Made by a program: the position numbers and the translations under genes. This document shows positions 31,892 to 40,838 of a DNA stretch of 64,000 nt, piece by piece; position 1 is the first letter of the stretch; the number at the start of each line of letters is the position of its first letter. The notes below the pieces were generated by a model. That model did not search any database, was not told the origin of the DNA, and was given only the letters and a program-made list of their open reading frames with translations. Source of the DNA: Neobacillus niacini (GTDB taxonomy: Bacteria; Bacillota; Bacilli; Bacillales; Cytobacillaceae); assembly GCF_023715785.1 (NCBI RefSeq), contig NZ_JAMBOX010000004.1, positions 124,001-188,000 of the forward strand. Reading direction: 5' to 3'.

Positions 31892-32557
31892 TTATTTCAC
31901 GACAACCAAATCCTTTAGTTTTTCAAAGGTCTTCTCACCGATTCCGGTCACATTCTTTAAATCCTCAACTGTTTTAAAAGGACCGCTTGTTGAACGATAC
32001 TCAATAATCGCTGCCGCCTTTGCAGGACCAATCCCCGGGAGGTTTTGCAGCTCCCCTTCATCGGCTTTATTGAGATTGATTTTACCTTGACCTTGGCTTG
32101 GTCCGCCCGTAACCTGCATCGGTTGTCCACCATTCGAGCCCGCCGCGGCATTTCCGGCTTCCCCAATCGCAGGGATGTAGATCACCATGGCATCCACGAC
32201 ATGCTCGGCAAAATTCACCTGTGTCTGGTCAGCCAGTTCCGTTAAACCCCCTGCTCGACTGATAAGATCAATAATCCGCTCCCCTTCATCAGCTTTGTAA
32301 ACACCCGGCATTTTTACTTGCCCTTTAATATCCACCATAATGATTTCGAATTCTTTTGCATCTGCTGATTGCTCCTCGGATAATGGGTCTGCCTTGTTAT
32401 TCGGTACCTTTTCAAGCTTTTGTTCCATTCCCAAGGCTTGCCCGGGAACTGGAGTGACAGGATTATTATTGTATAAATAATAACCCCCAATCGCGATCAG
32501 GACCGCAGCGGCAAGATAGTACTTGTGTTCCAGTAACCAGTCTTTCAACTTGCTCAT
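31892..32557 (-). CDS. comEA: Competence protein ComEA, DNA receptor
   Basis: Membrane-anchored double-stranded DNA receptor for transformation. The 221-residue protein has one N-terminal membrane helix (about 12-28), a linker, an SLBB domain (about 72-130, VDIKGQVKMPGVY) and two helix-hairpin-helix motifs at the C-terminus (LNKADEGELQNLPGIGPAKAAAI and VTGIGEKTFEKLKDL). AAAGGA overlaps the ATG at 32557 but is 8 nt before an in-frame TTG at 32548, so the real start may be three codons later. First gene of comE, divergent from comER. Confidence 0.94.
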   Translation of the reverse strand: MSKLKDWLLEHKYYLAAAVLIAIGGYYLYNNNPVTPVPGQALGMEQKLEKVPNNKADPLSEEQSADAKEFEIIMVDIKGQVKMPGVYKADEGERIIDLISRAGGLTELADQTQVNFAEHVVDAMVIYIPAIGEAGNAAAGSNGGQPMQVTGGPSQGQGKINLNKADEGELQNLPGIGPAKAAAIIEYRSTSGPFKTVEDLKNVTGIGEKTFEKLKDLVVVK

Positions 32558-32633
32558 CCTTTCAAATGGTATATTTTACTTACATAGCTCATATTGTTAT
32601 AAAAGAAACCGGGATGTGAAGGAGGGTTGAATC

Positions 32634-33458
32634 ATGGAGGTAGGAATCATCGGAACCGGTAATATGGGAAGAATTTTGGTGGAGGCTTTCCTTGATGGCA
32701 AAGCTGTTTCTCCCTCATCCATGATGATTACAAATCGTACGATTGGGAAAGCAATGCTGCTAAAAGATAAATATTCCGAACTCAGGGTTGGGGCAAATGC
32801 GATGGAAGTTGCGGCTCAATCCGATTTGATATTTGTATGCGTAAAACCGCTGGATGTTTTTAAAATTATCGATCAAATCAATCCATATTTAACCAAAAGT
32901 AAATGCCTTGTTACGATTACAAGCCCCATCAGTACAAATCATATTGAGAGCAAAGTATCCAGCTCCGTAGCCCGGATCATTCCAAGTATCACAAACCGGG
33001 CACTGGCCGGAGTCTCATTAATTACCTATGGAGAAAATTGTTCAGGATATTGGCGAAAGGAACTCGAAAGTTTAATGTCCAAAATGTCTGTGCCTGTTTT
33101 CATAGAAGAAAATATTACGAGGGTCGCTTCCGATATCGTCAGCTGCGGGCCAGCCTTTTTCAGTTATTTGCTGCAGGCATTTATTAAGGGTGCGGTTAAG
33201 GAGACCGAAATTGATGAAAAAACCGCTACCATTCTTGCAAGCGAAATGATTGTCGGTCTTGGGGAATTATTAAAGCAAGGTCATTACACCCTTCCGTCGC
33301 TCCAGGAAAAGGTATGTGTAAAGGGCGGCATTACCGGTGAAGGGATAAAAGTATTTGAGAACGAACTTGGGGAAGTATTCCAACACCTGTTTCAGGCAAC
33401 GCACGCCAAGTTCAAAGAAGATTTGGACCATATTGACTTGCAATTCTCTAAACAATAA
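32634..33458 (+). CDS. comER: ComER, pyrroline-5-carboxylate reductase family protein
   Basis: A 274-residue ProC-like oxidoreductase with the N-terminal dinucleotide site VGIIGTGNMGRIL and the ProC C-terminal helical domain with GGITGEGIKVFE in place of the usual GGTT. It is divergent from comEA as in B. subtilis. ComER has been linked to biofilm and sporulation control in some Bacillus; a true proline-biosynthetic role is uncertain. SD AAGGAGGG. It ends at a bidirectional hairpin. Confidence 0.92.
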   Translation: MEVGIIGTGNMGRILVEAFLDGKAVSPSSMMITNRTIGKAMLLKDKYSELRVGANAMEVAAQSDLIFVCVKPLDVFKIIDQINPYLTKSKCLVTITSPISTNHIESKVSSSVARIIPSITNRALAGVSLITYGENCSGYWRKELESLMSKMSVPVFIEENITRVASDIVSCGPAFFSYLLQAFIKGAVKETEIDEKTATILASEMIVGLGELLKQGHYTLPSLQEKVCVKGGITGEGIKVFENELGEVFQHLFQATHAKFKEDLDHIDLQFSKQ

Positions 33459-33496
33459 TTCGCCTTTTTTCTACAAATTCCTCCTAAATTCTATAC

Positions 33497-33530
33497 AAAA
33501 AACCATCTTTTTTAAAAAAAGATGGTTTAT
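33497..33530. terminator. Bidirectional terminator comER / yqeM
   Basis: AAACCATCTTTTTT…AAAAAAAGATGGTTT, a long A/T-rich stem whose right arm runs into the yqeM stop codon (33527-33529). Confidence 0.75.
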
Positions 33531-34291
33531 TTCTTTTGGGCGATAAAAAAGATCCGTTCAGAATGGTTTTGCGGCGGACTATGCTCAAAATCCGCATTAA
33601 CCTCTAAAATCTCAAAGCCCGCTTCTGTCAGCCACTCGGAATAATGCTGGATCGTAAATGTTCGTTGAAAGTGGAGCTCATCATACCGGTCATACTTACC
33701 GGAACGTTCATCCAGGACAAAAAAACTTAACTCGTGCTCAACACTGTTGGCTTCCTCACCGGGGAAGCTGTTCCAAATATAAGCGATATGGTCATCATTT
33801 AAGGCGAATGTCTGATTGATAAATACTTGGGTTATTTTAAAAATCGAATGGACATCGAAAATCAGAAGTCCACCAGACTTTAAATACAAAAAAGCTTGCC
33901 CGAAAGTATCCTTAACCTCTTCTTCGGTCTGAAGATAATTGAGGGAGTCGCAAAAAATGCCGATAACATCAAATAGGGCAGGCACTTCAAACTCAGCCAT
34001 ATTTTGTTCATAAAATGGAATCCTGACACCTGCATCCTCGGCCTTTGCCTGTGCAACCGCCAGCATATCGGCAGACAAATCGATTCCGGTTACGTGGAAC
34101 CCTTCTTTGGCAAAGCGAGTGGAAAGTTCTCCCGTTCCGCAGGCCAAATCAAGAAGCTGGAAGGGCTCTCCTGATGATCGGTTCATTTGATATTTCCCCA
34201 GCGTTTCCTTGACGTATTGAACCCATTGATCATAAGGGGCATCTTTCATCAGTTCATCATATAAATAGGCGAAATGCTCGTATGTGGTCAT
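33527..34291 (-). CDS. yqeM: Class I SAM-dependent methyltransferase YqeM
   Basis: A 254-residue methyltransferase with the SAM motif LLDLACGTGELSTRFA near residue 40 and motif GIDLSADMLAVA. The frame is open to 34336, but the ATG at 34291 overlaps the rsfS stop as ATGA and gives the conserved start MTTYEHFAYLYDELM. Last gene of the yqeG-yqeM operon. The substrate is not known. Confidence 0.9.
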   Translation of the reverse strand: MTTYEHFAYLYDELMKDAPYDQWVQYVKETLGKYQMNRSSGEPFQLLDLACGTGELSTRFAKEGFHVTGIDLSADMLAVAQAKAEDAGVRIPFYEQNMAEFEVPALFDVIGIFCDSLNYLQTEEEVKDTFGQAFLYLKSGGLLIFDVHSIFKITQVFINQTFALNDDHIAYIWNSFPGEEANSVEHELSFFVLDERSGKYDRYDELHFQRTFTIQHYSEWLTEAGFEILEVNADFEHSPPQNHSERIFFIAQKK

Positions 34292-34644
34292 GTATTTAAT
34301 TCGCTGAGGATATCTTCCCGCGGTGCATCGCCCCATAGGCGCTCCAGATTATAATAGCTACGTTCATCGCGATGGAACACATGGACAACTACATCGCCAA
34401 TGTCAATCAGTACCCATCTTGCCTCGTCAAACCCTTCGATCCTTTTTACATCATAGCCATTCTCGTGTGCCTTTTCGCGAATTTCCCTGGCGATTGCTTG
34501 AACCTGCTTATCTGAGTTACCGTGACAAATGACAAAATAATCGGCAATTAAAGAAATCCCCTTCATATTTAACGCAATGATATTTTCCGCCCGTTTATCG
34601 TCCGCTGCTTTTACAGCCATTTTTAATAACTTCTGATTTTCCAT
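34288..34644 (-). CDS. rsfS: Ribosomal silencing factor RsfS
   Basis: Binds ribosomal protein L14 and blocks subunit joining under starvation. The 118-residue protein has the RsfS/Iojap signatures DYFVICHGNSDKQVQAIA (near 34) and WVLIDIGDVVVHVF followed by YYNLERLWGDA. It directly follows yqeK and overlaps yqeM by 4 nt. In B. subtilis it is yqeL. Confidence 0.95.
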   Translation of the reverse strand: MENQKLLKMAVKAADDKRAENIIALNMKGISLIADYFVICHGNSDKQVQAIAREIREKAHENGYDVKRIEGFDEARWVLIDIGDVVVHVFHRDERSYYNLERLWGDAPREDILSELNT

Positions 34645-35214
34645 TTAATCAATCCTTCCATTTCGGATTAAATCATTATACGTATGAAACGTTTCAGGAT
34701 AGACTGGTTGATTCTTTTTCATCAAGAACATAATTGTATTTTGCACCGACTTTAACAGGGCCCGGTCCAAATTTTCAGCAGCCATTCCCCTGACTTCGTC
34801 TACTCCGGGAAAATGACGTCCCGGTTCAATATAGTCTGCCAAATAAATTATTTTTTCTAGCAGGGACATCCTCGCTTTTCCGGATGTATGGTACCGGATT
34901 GCCGATAATATTTCCGGGTCGGAAATCCCAGCTTCCGTCTTTGCCAGATAGGCTCCTGCAGGTGCATGCCAAAGCTCGGCGTTATAGTCAAGCAGGTCGG
35001 CCGGAAAACCCTGGCTCAAAATAATTTCCCTCATCTCTTCCTTTGGCCGGAATTTGGCGTAATCATGAAAGATTGCCGCCAATTCGGCTTTCTTTACATC
35101 CGCACCGTATGCCTTAGCTAACACGATGGCTGTTTCCATCACCCCGAGGGTATGCTGGTAGCGGTGCTCAGTCAATTGTGGTTTGACGAGCTGCAATGCT
35201 GTTTCACGTTCCAT
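34645..35214 (-). CDS. yqeK: HD-domain Ap4A hydrolase (symmetrical) YqeK
   Basis: A 189-residue HD-superfamily phosphohydrolase; family members cleave diadenosine tetraphosphate to two ADP. It has [13 protein letters not shown] near residue 17 and the core FHDYAKF near 49, then YHTSGKARM and ADYIEPGR. It overlaps nadD by 11 nt and abuts rsfS. NadD and YqeK are fused in some bacteria, which supports coupling of NAD synthesis with clearance of dinucleotides. Confidence 0.92.
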   Translation of the reverse strand: MERETALQLVKPQLTEHRYQHTLGVMETAIVLAKAYGADVKKAELAAIFHDYAKFRPKEEMREIILSQGFPADLLDYNAELWHAPAGAYLAKTEAGISDPEILSAIRYHTSGKARMSLLEKIIYLADYIEPGRHFPGVDEVRGMAAENLDRALLKSVQNTIMFLMKKNQPVYPETFHTYNDLIRNGRID

Positions 35215-35773
35215 ATAAATGCTTCTCCTCGATATACCGTAATACTGAATCGGCTATTAAATACCTGACTGTCTTCCCTTTTCTAAGCCTGTCTCTGATC
35301 ATGCTTGATGATACATCGAAGGCAGGTACGTCAACATATTGAACGGGGTAATCGGTTTGATGACTATAATTCGGCCGCTCAACTCCGACAAATTGGACGA
35401 GTCTGACCAGTTCGTCTATTCTATGCCATTTCGGCAAATATTCAATCATGTCCGCCCCGATAATAAAGAAAAACTGATGGTCTGGAAATTGTTCCATTAA
35501 CAGAGTCATGGTATCAAAGGTATAGGACTTCCCCTCCCGTTCCAATTCAATCGGCTGAATTTTAAAATCAGGATGATCCTGGATAGCCAGTTCGAGCATC
35601 CGCAAACGATCCTCATTGCTTACCGCTTGTGATTTTTGTTTATGCGGTGGTTCGCGATTTGGCATCAGCCATACTTCGTCAAGCCCAAGAGCGTTTAACA
35701 CCTCATTGGCAATTAACAGATGACCGTAATGCGGCGGGTCAAAGGTTCCCCCTAAAATACCGATTTTCTTCAT
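35204..35773 (-). CDS. nadD: Nicotinate-nucleotide adenylyltransferase NadD
   Basis: Makes deamido-NAD from nicotinate mononucleotide and ATP. The 189-residue protein has the nucleotidyltransferase motif [15 protein letters not shown] (HxGH) at the N-terminus and [13 protein letters not shown] near residue 155. The 3' end overlaps yqeK; 9 nt separate it from yqeI. Confidence 0.96.
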   Translation of the reverse strand: MKKIGILGGTFDPPHYGHLLIANEVLNALGLDEVWLMPNREPPHKQKSQAVSNEDRLRMLELAIQDHPDFKIQPIELEREGKSYTFDTMTLLMEQFPDHQFFFIIGADMIEYLPKWHRIDELVRLVQFVGVERPNYSHQTDYPVQYVDVPAFDVSSSMIRDRLRKGKTVRYLIADSVLRYIEEKHLYGT

Positions 35774-35782
35774 CTCTGCCTC

Positions 35783-36076
35783 CTACTTTGGAAGGGTAAT
35801 TTGCTTATTTTCGACAGACTCCTTATAAAGGACAATCGTATTGCCAATGATTTGTACAATCTCTGCGCCGGCACCTTCTGCCAGTTGCTCAGCAACGACA
35901 GTTTTATCTTCCTCACAGTTTTGCAGCACGCTAATCTTAAACAATTCCCTTGCTTCGAGAGCTTCGGCAATTTGTTTAATCATGTTCTCGTTAACCCCGC
36001 CTTTTCCGACTTGAAAAATCGGGTCCATATGATGGGCTTTCGCCCGTAAAAAACGTTTTTGCTTACCTGTTAACAT
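35783..36076 (-). CDS. yqeI: CRM-domain RNA-binding protein YqeI (YhbY family)
   Basis: A 97-residue ribosome-assembly factor of the CRM (YhbY) family. It starts MLTGKQKRFLRAKAHHMDPIF, contains the GKGGVNENMI loop (the GxxG RNA-binding motif, near residue 27), and ends IIGNTIVLYKES. The start overlaps the aroE stop by one base. Ribosome association is known for the family. Confidence 0.94.
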   Translation of the reverse strand: MLTGKQKRFLRAKAHHMDPIFQVGKGGVNENMIKQIAEALEARELFKISVLQNCEEDKTVVAEQLAEGAGAEIVQIIGNTIVLYKESVENKQITLPK

Positions 36077-36909
36077 TACTTTCCTCCTAATTGTTTAAGA
36101 ACAATTTCTCTCATTCTGGTTGTGTCCGGGAAGATTCCGGTCCATTTTTCAAATGCCAATGCCCCTTGAAACACAAACATGTCAATGCCGTTTTGTATCA
36201 TGGCACCTTTTTGTTTGGCATACCGTAAAAATTGTGTTTCCAACGGATTGTAAATGATATCACAAACCATCGCTTGTTGTTTGAGATTTACTAAATCCAA
36301 TGGTTGTTCAGCCAGTTTCGGTGCCATTCCGATCATCGTTGTTTGGATAATTAAATCATAGTTTTCCAACTGACTTTCCGCTTCATACAAGGAATAGGCC
36401 CTTGATTCGTTTGTGTATGGACACTCTTCGATTAATTTCTGTGCTTTGTCCACCGTCCGATTGGCAATATCGATTGCTGCGGGGTTTTCCTTTGCCAAGG
36501 TAAAATAGATAGCTCTTGCCGCCCCGCCAGCCCCGATGATCAAAACTTTTTTTCCGGCAGCCTGAGGATAATGGGCGGTTAACCCTTTTAGAAAACCTGG
36601 TCCATCGGTGTTATAGCCGACAAGCCTTCCTTCTCGGTTGACCACTGTATTGACAGCGCCGATGCTGGCAGCCAGTTCATCCACTTCATCGAGATATTGA
36701 ATAATGTCACTTTTATGCGGCACAGTTACATTGAATCCACTCGCGCCAATCGCCTTAAAGCCGTAAACCGCAGCCTCCAAGTTTTCAGGTTTTACCTGAA
36801 ACGGGAGATATTGAGCATCAATTCCATAAAACGAAAATAAATCATTGTGCATAGTCGGGGACATCGAATGGCCGATTGGATCCCCGATCACGGCGTACAA
36901 CTTTTTCAC
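36076..36909 (-). CDS. aroE: Shikimate dehydrogenase
   Basis: NADPH-dependent reduction of 3-dehydroshikimate to shikimate in aromatic amino acid synthesis. The 277-residue protein has the substrate site GHSMSPTMHND near residue 13, catalytic Lys in VTVPHKSDI near 65, the Rossmann loop IGAGGAARAIYF near 127, and FVFQGALAFEKWTG near the end. The start is GTG behind GGGTGGGGG. It is in the yqeG-H-aroE-I order typical of Bacillus. Confidence 0.96.
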   Translation of the reverse strand: MKKLYAVIGDPIGHSMSPTMHNDLFSFYGIDAQYLPFQVKPENLEAAVYGFKAIGASGFNVTVPHKSDIIQYLDEVDELAASIGAVNTVVNREGRLVGYNTDGPGFLKGLTAHYPQAAGKKVLIIGAGGAARAIYFTLAKENPAAIDIANRTVDKAQKLIEECPYTNESRAYSLYEAESQLENYDLIIQTTMIGMAPKLAEQPLDLVNLKQQAMVCDIIYNPLETQFLRYAKQKGAMIQNGIDMFVFQGALAFEKWTGIFPDTTRMREIVLKQLGGK

Positions 36910-36933
36910 TTGTTTCCCCCACCCATATAAAAA

Positions 36934-38040
36934 TTATATCAACGACTTTCGAATCAAAGCTTGAACACCCTTTGGAACATAGGCGGCAACCTTCGCTCCA
37001 GGATCGTTAACCGTTATCCAGCCAAGTCCCGAAAAGACAATATCAGTCTTAGCATCTTTAATCATAAATTCATGTCTTACCAACTCAGGAAATGTATCAA
37101 GGTCCGATTTCCTCGGCGGAGTCAACAGTTCCCCAACATGATTTTCATAAAGCTCGGCGGCATTTTCTGTTTTTGTACGGTGTAGATTAATTTCATTGGA
37201 AACGTAGCAAACAAATGACCGTCTGCCGCCACTAATATAATCAAATCTGGCCAGCCCGCCAAAAAACAGGGTTTGTCCTTCATTCAATTGAAATACTTTT
37301 GGCTTGATTTCCTTTTTTGGCGTAATCACTTTTAAATCCCTTTTATCGACAAAGTGGGCCATTTGATGATGGTTGATAATTCCTGGCGTGTCCATTAGCG
37401 CTTTTCCGTCATCAAGCGGTATTTCAATAATATCCAGGGTCGTCCCCGGGAAATGGGAAGTCGTAATCACATCCCCTTCGCCGGTCACTTGTTTTATGAT
37501 TCGATTAATAAATGTTGACTTGCCGACATTGGTACAGCCGACGACATAGACATCTTTACCATTACGATGTTGTTCAATCGCAGCGGTTGTTTCTTCGATA
37601 TTCCAGCCCTTACCGGCACTTACGAGGAATACCTCCTCCGGTCTTAGTCCAAGTTCTTTAGCTTGCTGGGTCATCCAGTTGATCAGCTTTTTATGTTTGA
37701 CCGATTTAGGCAGCAAGTCCGCCTTGTTGCCGACAAGAAGGACTTTGTTGTTCCCCACAAAGCGGTGCAATCCCGGCAGCCAGCTGCCGTTAAAGTCGAA
37801 AATATCAACAATCATGACAATCAGGGCATCTCGTTCGCCCAGTCCGTTTAAAATCTTTAAAAAGTCATCATCCGTCAGGCTGACATCCTGGACTTCATTA
37901 TAATGCTTTAGACGAAAGCATCGCTGACAAATAATTGATTCTTTTTCGAGGGCGGAAGTGGGCGCATAACCAATTTCCGCCGGATTTTCCGTCTGAACCT
38001 TTATACCGCAGCCAATGCAGATATGTTTTTGTTCGTTCAC
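36934..38040 (-). CDS. yqeH: Ribosome biogenesis GTPase YqeH
   Basis: Circularly permuted GTPase for 30S assembly. An N-terminal zinc finger (CIGCG and CQRC) is followed by G4 VGNKADLL (near 107), then G1 GCTNVGKST (near 170) and G3 DTPGI (near 220), the permuted order. The open frame starts at 38082, but GGGAGGAG lies 8 nt before the in-frame GTG at 38040, giving a 369-residue protein close to the family length; that start nearly touches the yqeG stop. Confidence 0.94.
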   Translation of the reverse strand: MNEQKHICIGCGIKVQTENPAEIGYAPTSALEKESIICQRCFRLKHYNEVQDVSLTDDDFLKILNGLGERDALIVMIVDIFDFNGSWLPGLHRFVGNNKVLLVGNKADLLPKSVKHKKLINWMTQQAKELGLRPEEVFLVSAGKGWNIEETTAAIEQHRNGKDVYVVGCTNVGKSTFINRIIKQVTGEGDVITTSHFPGTTLDIIEIPLDDGKALMDTPGIINHHQMAHFVDKRDLKVITPKKEIKPKVFQLNEGQTLFFGGLARFDYISGGRRSFVCYVSNEINLHRTKTENAAELYENHVGELLTPPRKSDLDTFPELVRHEFMIKDAKTDIVFSGLGWITVNDPGAKVAAYVPKGVQALIRKSLI

Positions 38041-38042
38041 GT

Positions 38043-38558
38043 CTACTCCTCCCAAGACAGCATACCTTTTTTGCGAAACCAATTCATGATTCTCCGTTCC
38101 GCAAACCGGTTAAATTTGGTCATGAATCCATCAGTCTGGGCAACCGGAACTACCAGAATCGTATGGAAGCCGCTGCGATTGCCTCCGAGGACATCCGTTA
38201 ATAATTGGTCGCCAATCACTACGGTCTCCTCTTTTTTCAAGCCCATTTGCGCCAAAGCTCGATTAAACGCCCTTGCCAGCGGTTTTCGCGCCTGAAATAC
38301 AAACGGAATCTTTAGCGGGTCGGCAAACGCTTTAACCCTTGCTTCATTATTATTAGATACAATTGTTACAAGAATATGATGCTTCTTCATTTCTTCAAAC
38401 CAATTGACCAACGCAGGGGTGGCATTGGGGCGATCCCATTCGACGAGCGTGTTGTCCAAATCGGTAATAATTCCTTTAATCCCTCTGGATTTTAACTGTT
38501 CAGGCCGAATATCGAATACACTTTTCACGTGTTCGTTCGGCAGAAATTGCTTTAACAC
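38043..38558 (-). CDS. yqeG: YqeG family HAD-IIIA phosphatase
   Basis: A 171-residue HAD phosphatase with the catalytic DxD motif in ITDLDNTLVEWDRP, the motif II Thr/Ser in VTIVSNN, and motif IV in VVIGDQLLTDVLGGNR. Homologues dephosphorylate sugar or lipid phosphates; the substrate here is unknown. The start is GTG at 38558 behind GAGGTG; the frame itself extends five codons further. First gene of the operon; more than 400 nt of DnaA-box DNA lie upstream, divergent from sda. Confidence 0.9.
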   Translation of the reverse strand: MLKQFLPNEHVKSVFDIRPEQLKSRGIKGIITDLDNTLVEWDRPNATPALVNWFEEMKKHHILVTIVSNNNEARVKAFADPLKIPFVFQARKPLARAFNRALAQMGLKKEETVVIGDQLLTDVLGGNRSGFHTILVVPVAQTDGFMTKFNRFAERRIMNWFRKKGMLSWEE

Positions 38559-38736
38559 TAATTGACACCTCAAAACTTCTTCTAGAATTTATTAAACTGT
38601 CCTAAACTTGGCTAATAAGAATTTTACCATATGTTTCAAAGAATAAAAGTCCTTATGTTATTGTTCTTCATTTCTTGACAATCCATGTCACGTAAATCAG
38701 AAACCTGCTGGAATAATATTAGGGTATCTCCCAAAT

Positions 38737-38895
38737 TGTGGAGAATTTTTAAACAAACAAAAAAACTTTTCGACAAATATCGCCTTCCTTAACAACTGTG
38801 GATAAAGTTATTAACATTATACCCATTGAATCATTCACTTTTAAGCGATTTATAAACAAAATAATCACAAGTTATCCACCTAAACCTGTGGATAG
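38737..38895. promoter_or_regulatory. DnaA-box cluster upstream of sda
   Basis: The gene-free stretch 38559-39019 holds one perfect DnaA box TGTGGATAA (38797-38805), two with one mismatch (TTATCCACC, 38872-38880; TGTGGATAG, 38887-38895) and a weaker TGTGGAGAA (38737-38745). The last full box abuts the -35 of sda. In B. subtilis DnaA activates sda in response to replication status, so the same control is inferred here. Nothing else is recognised in the stretch. Confidence 0.8.
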
Positions 38896-38924
38896 TTGGA
38901 ACGATTGTTCTCCAGGAATAAATT
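38896..38924 (+). promoter_or_regulatory. Candidate promoter for sda
   Basis: TTGGAA (38896-38901), 17 nt, TAAATT (38919-38924), directly after a DnaA box; leader of about 90 nt. Confidence 0.5.
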
Positions 38925-39019
38925 TGGTAGATTTAGGGTACACCAATTGAACCTACCATTATATGAATCCTTTTCATCAAATAGAACACTTTATTTTAAA
39001 GGTTGGAGGTGTCTTCTAC

Positions 39020-39160
39020 GTGAGGAAATTGTCAGATGAATTATTGATTGAGTCTTATTTAAAAGCAAGAGAGCTAAACCTGAGCCCGGATTTTATCAGC
39101 CTGATCGAATCCGAGATTCACCGTCGTTCCCTTTATTATAGAATAAAGAAGACTTCCTAA
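39020..39160 (+). CDS. sda: Sporulation checkpoint inhibitor Sda
   Basis: A 46-residue helical-hairpin protein that inhibits the kinases KinA/KinB and holds back sporulation when replication is blocked or active. It begins [20 protein letters not shown], virtually the B. subtilis Sda sequence, and has [11 protein letters not shown] as second helix. The start is GTG with GGAGGTG upstream; the frame is open to an upstream ATG at 38963, which lacks an SD. DnaA boxes upstream support DnaA control. Confidence 0.95.
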   Translation: MRKLSDELLIESYLKARELNLSPDFISLIESEIHRRSLYYRIKKTS

Positions 39161-39191
39161 TTATATTTGCCCAACCAAGGGATATTTTACG

Positions 39192-39229
39192 AAAAAACGG
39201 CGGCGCCATCATGCGCCGCTGCTTTTTTT
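39192..39229. terminator. Bidirectional terminator sda / psd
   Basis: GCGGCGC (39200-39206) pairs with GCGCCGC (39213-39219); TTTTTTT follows on plus and TTTTTT on minus. The psd stop codon lies inside the loop. Confidence 0.8.
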
Positions 39230-40012
39230 ACTTAAAATCCCAAGCTTTTCGCCAACCTTCATTTCCTGTGGTGTTTTAAGGTTTGAATCGAGTTCAAATG
39301 TATTCTTCTCAAACAATAAAACAACAGTTGACCCAAAAGTAAAATAGGCAATCTCCCCGCCTTTTACTAAATTCGAGCCTTCATGGACAGTTTCAATCGA
39401 ATTAACAAACATGGCGCCAACCTTGACAATCGCCACATGTCCAAATTCAGTGTTAACCTCTGTAATGACTCGATAATTTTTGGCAAGCGTCCGTACCCCA
39501 TATTTTAATCCCCATTTGTTAACCGGATAGGATTTCGATCCAAGCGTCCATTGATTTGTAACTGTACCATTAACAGGGCTGTGAATCCGATGGTAGTGGC
39601 TTGGACTTAAATACAAAATGACGTATGTACCATTCAAATATTTTGGCAGCACATTACGATCTCCAAGCATTTCCTCTATGGAATAAGTTTTGCCTTTGAC
39701 GATAATTTCGCTGTTTTCCTTAATCGGCCCGACATCCTCAAGTACCGCATCAACGGGACTGACAACCGCATCATCGCTTTTGTCTATGGTCCTTGCGCCC
39801 TTTTTGAGATTCCTGACAAACAAAGCATGCAGGGTGGGGAACTCGTGAAGCCCTTTTTCCATTTCCGTCTGATTAAGCTGATAGATTCGTGCAAACGATG
39901 GAACGACAAAACGGCTGATACGTGACTGGGCAAAACGTTTTAAAATAGCCGATGTCCATCGGCCATTCGTTAATTCAATCATTAGACGATAAACTGTCTG
40001 TAACAAAGGCAT
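39209..40012 (-). CDS. psd: Phosphatidylserine decarboxylase proenzyme
   Basis: Decarboxylates phosphatidylserine to phosphatidylethanolamine at the membrane. The roughly 267-residue protein has the conserved HRIHSP and the self-cleavage site FGST near residue 232 (cut between Gly and Ser creates the pyruvoyl group). The start at 40012 (MPLLQTVYRLMIELTNGRW) follows the homologue better than the TTG three codons upstream, but neither has an ideally spaced SD. Divergent from pssA, which makes its substrate. Confidence 0.93.
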   Translation of the reverse strand: MPLLQTVYRLMIELTNGRWTSAILKRFAQSRISRFVVPSFARIYQLNQTEMEKGLHEFPTLHALFVRNLKKGARTIDKSDDAVVSPVDAVLEDVGPIKENSEIIVKGKTYSIEEMLGDRNVLPKYLNGTYVILYLSPSHYHRIHSPVNGTVTNQWTLGSKSYPVNKWGLKYGVRTLAKNYRVITEVNTEFGHVAIVKVGAMFVNSIETVHEGSNLVKGGEIAYFTFGSTVVLLFEKNTFELDSNLKTPQEMKVGEKLGILSKKSSGA

Positions 40013-40038
40013 TACCCCCAAATAGTGTAAAAATACTC

Positions 40039-40067
40039 TTTACGAATAGACATAAAACCCGTAAAAT
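40039..40067 (+). promoter_or_regulatory. Candidate promoter for pssA
   Basis: TTTACG (40039-40044), 17 nt, TAAAAT (40062-40067), in the 125-nt divergent psd/pssA spacer. Confidence 0.5.
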
Positions 40068-40137
40068 TAAATAATATAGAGTTAACAACAATGGCACGGA
40101 TTAATCTTCCATCCAAAGAAAGGAGTGGAAAAGTGAA

Positions 40138-40677
40138 ATGTTTTTATTAGATGTAATCGACCAGACGATTAAGAAACTAAAGTCCCAGACAGCCAATGTC
40201 ATAACCCTGACGAATTTATCTTTAGGCGGTTTTGCCATCGTATTCGGACTCCATGGGAATTTGAGATTAAGTCTGCTGCTGATTTTTGTTGCAGCATTGG
40301 CGGACCGGTTTGACGGCATGATTGCCCGAAAGTTTAATATTGAATCTGAGTTAGGCAAACAATTGGATTCCATGAGTGATATTATATCATTTGGCGTGGC
40401 CCCAGCACTATTGTTATATCAGGGAATTTTACATGAATTCGGTGGACCGGGTTCCTTTTTCACCGTATTTTATATCGGTTGCGGCGCATTCAGATTGGCA
40501 CGATTTAATATTACTGAAAACAATGGATTCTTTACTGGATTGCCGATTACTGCGGCAGGCTGTTTGGCTACGTTAAGCTTTTTGGCCATCCCCTATCTTC
40601 CGGCACAAACGTTCTTATTTATTATCATCATTCTTTCATTCTTAATGGTTAGTACGTTCAGATTAACGAAAGTATAA
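40138..40677 (+). CDS. pssA: CDP-diacylglycerol--serine O-phosphatidyltransferase
   Basis: Makes phosphatidylserine from CDP-diacylglycerol and serine. The 179-residue membrane protein carries the CDP-alcohol phosphatidyltransferase motif DG-x2-AR-x8-G-x3-D-x3-D (from FDGMIARKFNIESELGKQLD on, near residue 61) and about five to six helices. It is divergently transcribed from psd, so two consecutive steps of phosphatidylethanolamine synthesis lie side by side; in B. subtilis both are elsewhere in one operon. Confidence 0.93.
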   Translation: MFLLDVIDQTIKKLKSQTANVITLTNLSLGGFAIVFGLHGNLRLSLLLIFVAALADRFDGMIARKFNIESELGKQLDSMSDIISFGVAPALLLYQGILHEFGGPGSFFTVFYIGCGAFRLARFNITENNGFFTGLPITAAGCLATLSFLAIPYLPAQTFLFIIIILSFLMVSTFRLTKV

Positions 40678-40688
40678 ATTTTTTAATG

Positions 40689-40732
40689 TAATGACCTACT
40701 ATTGCCTTATGGTATAGTAGGTCATTATTATA
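40689..40732 (+). terminator. Terminator after pssA
   Basis: A 14-bp perfect stem (40689-40702 with 40714-40727; TAATGACCTACTAT and its complement) followed by TTATAAT. Confidence 0.75.
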
Positions 40733-40838
40733 ATAGCACTAATTTCAAATTAAATAATCTGGACAGACACAATTTCCCGTTTTCTTCATAGGAATTATTA
40801 ATAGGCTTTAGTCCAAAGAAGATACGGGGTGGATATGG

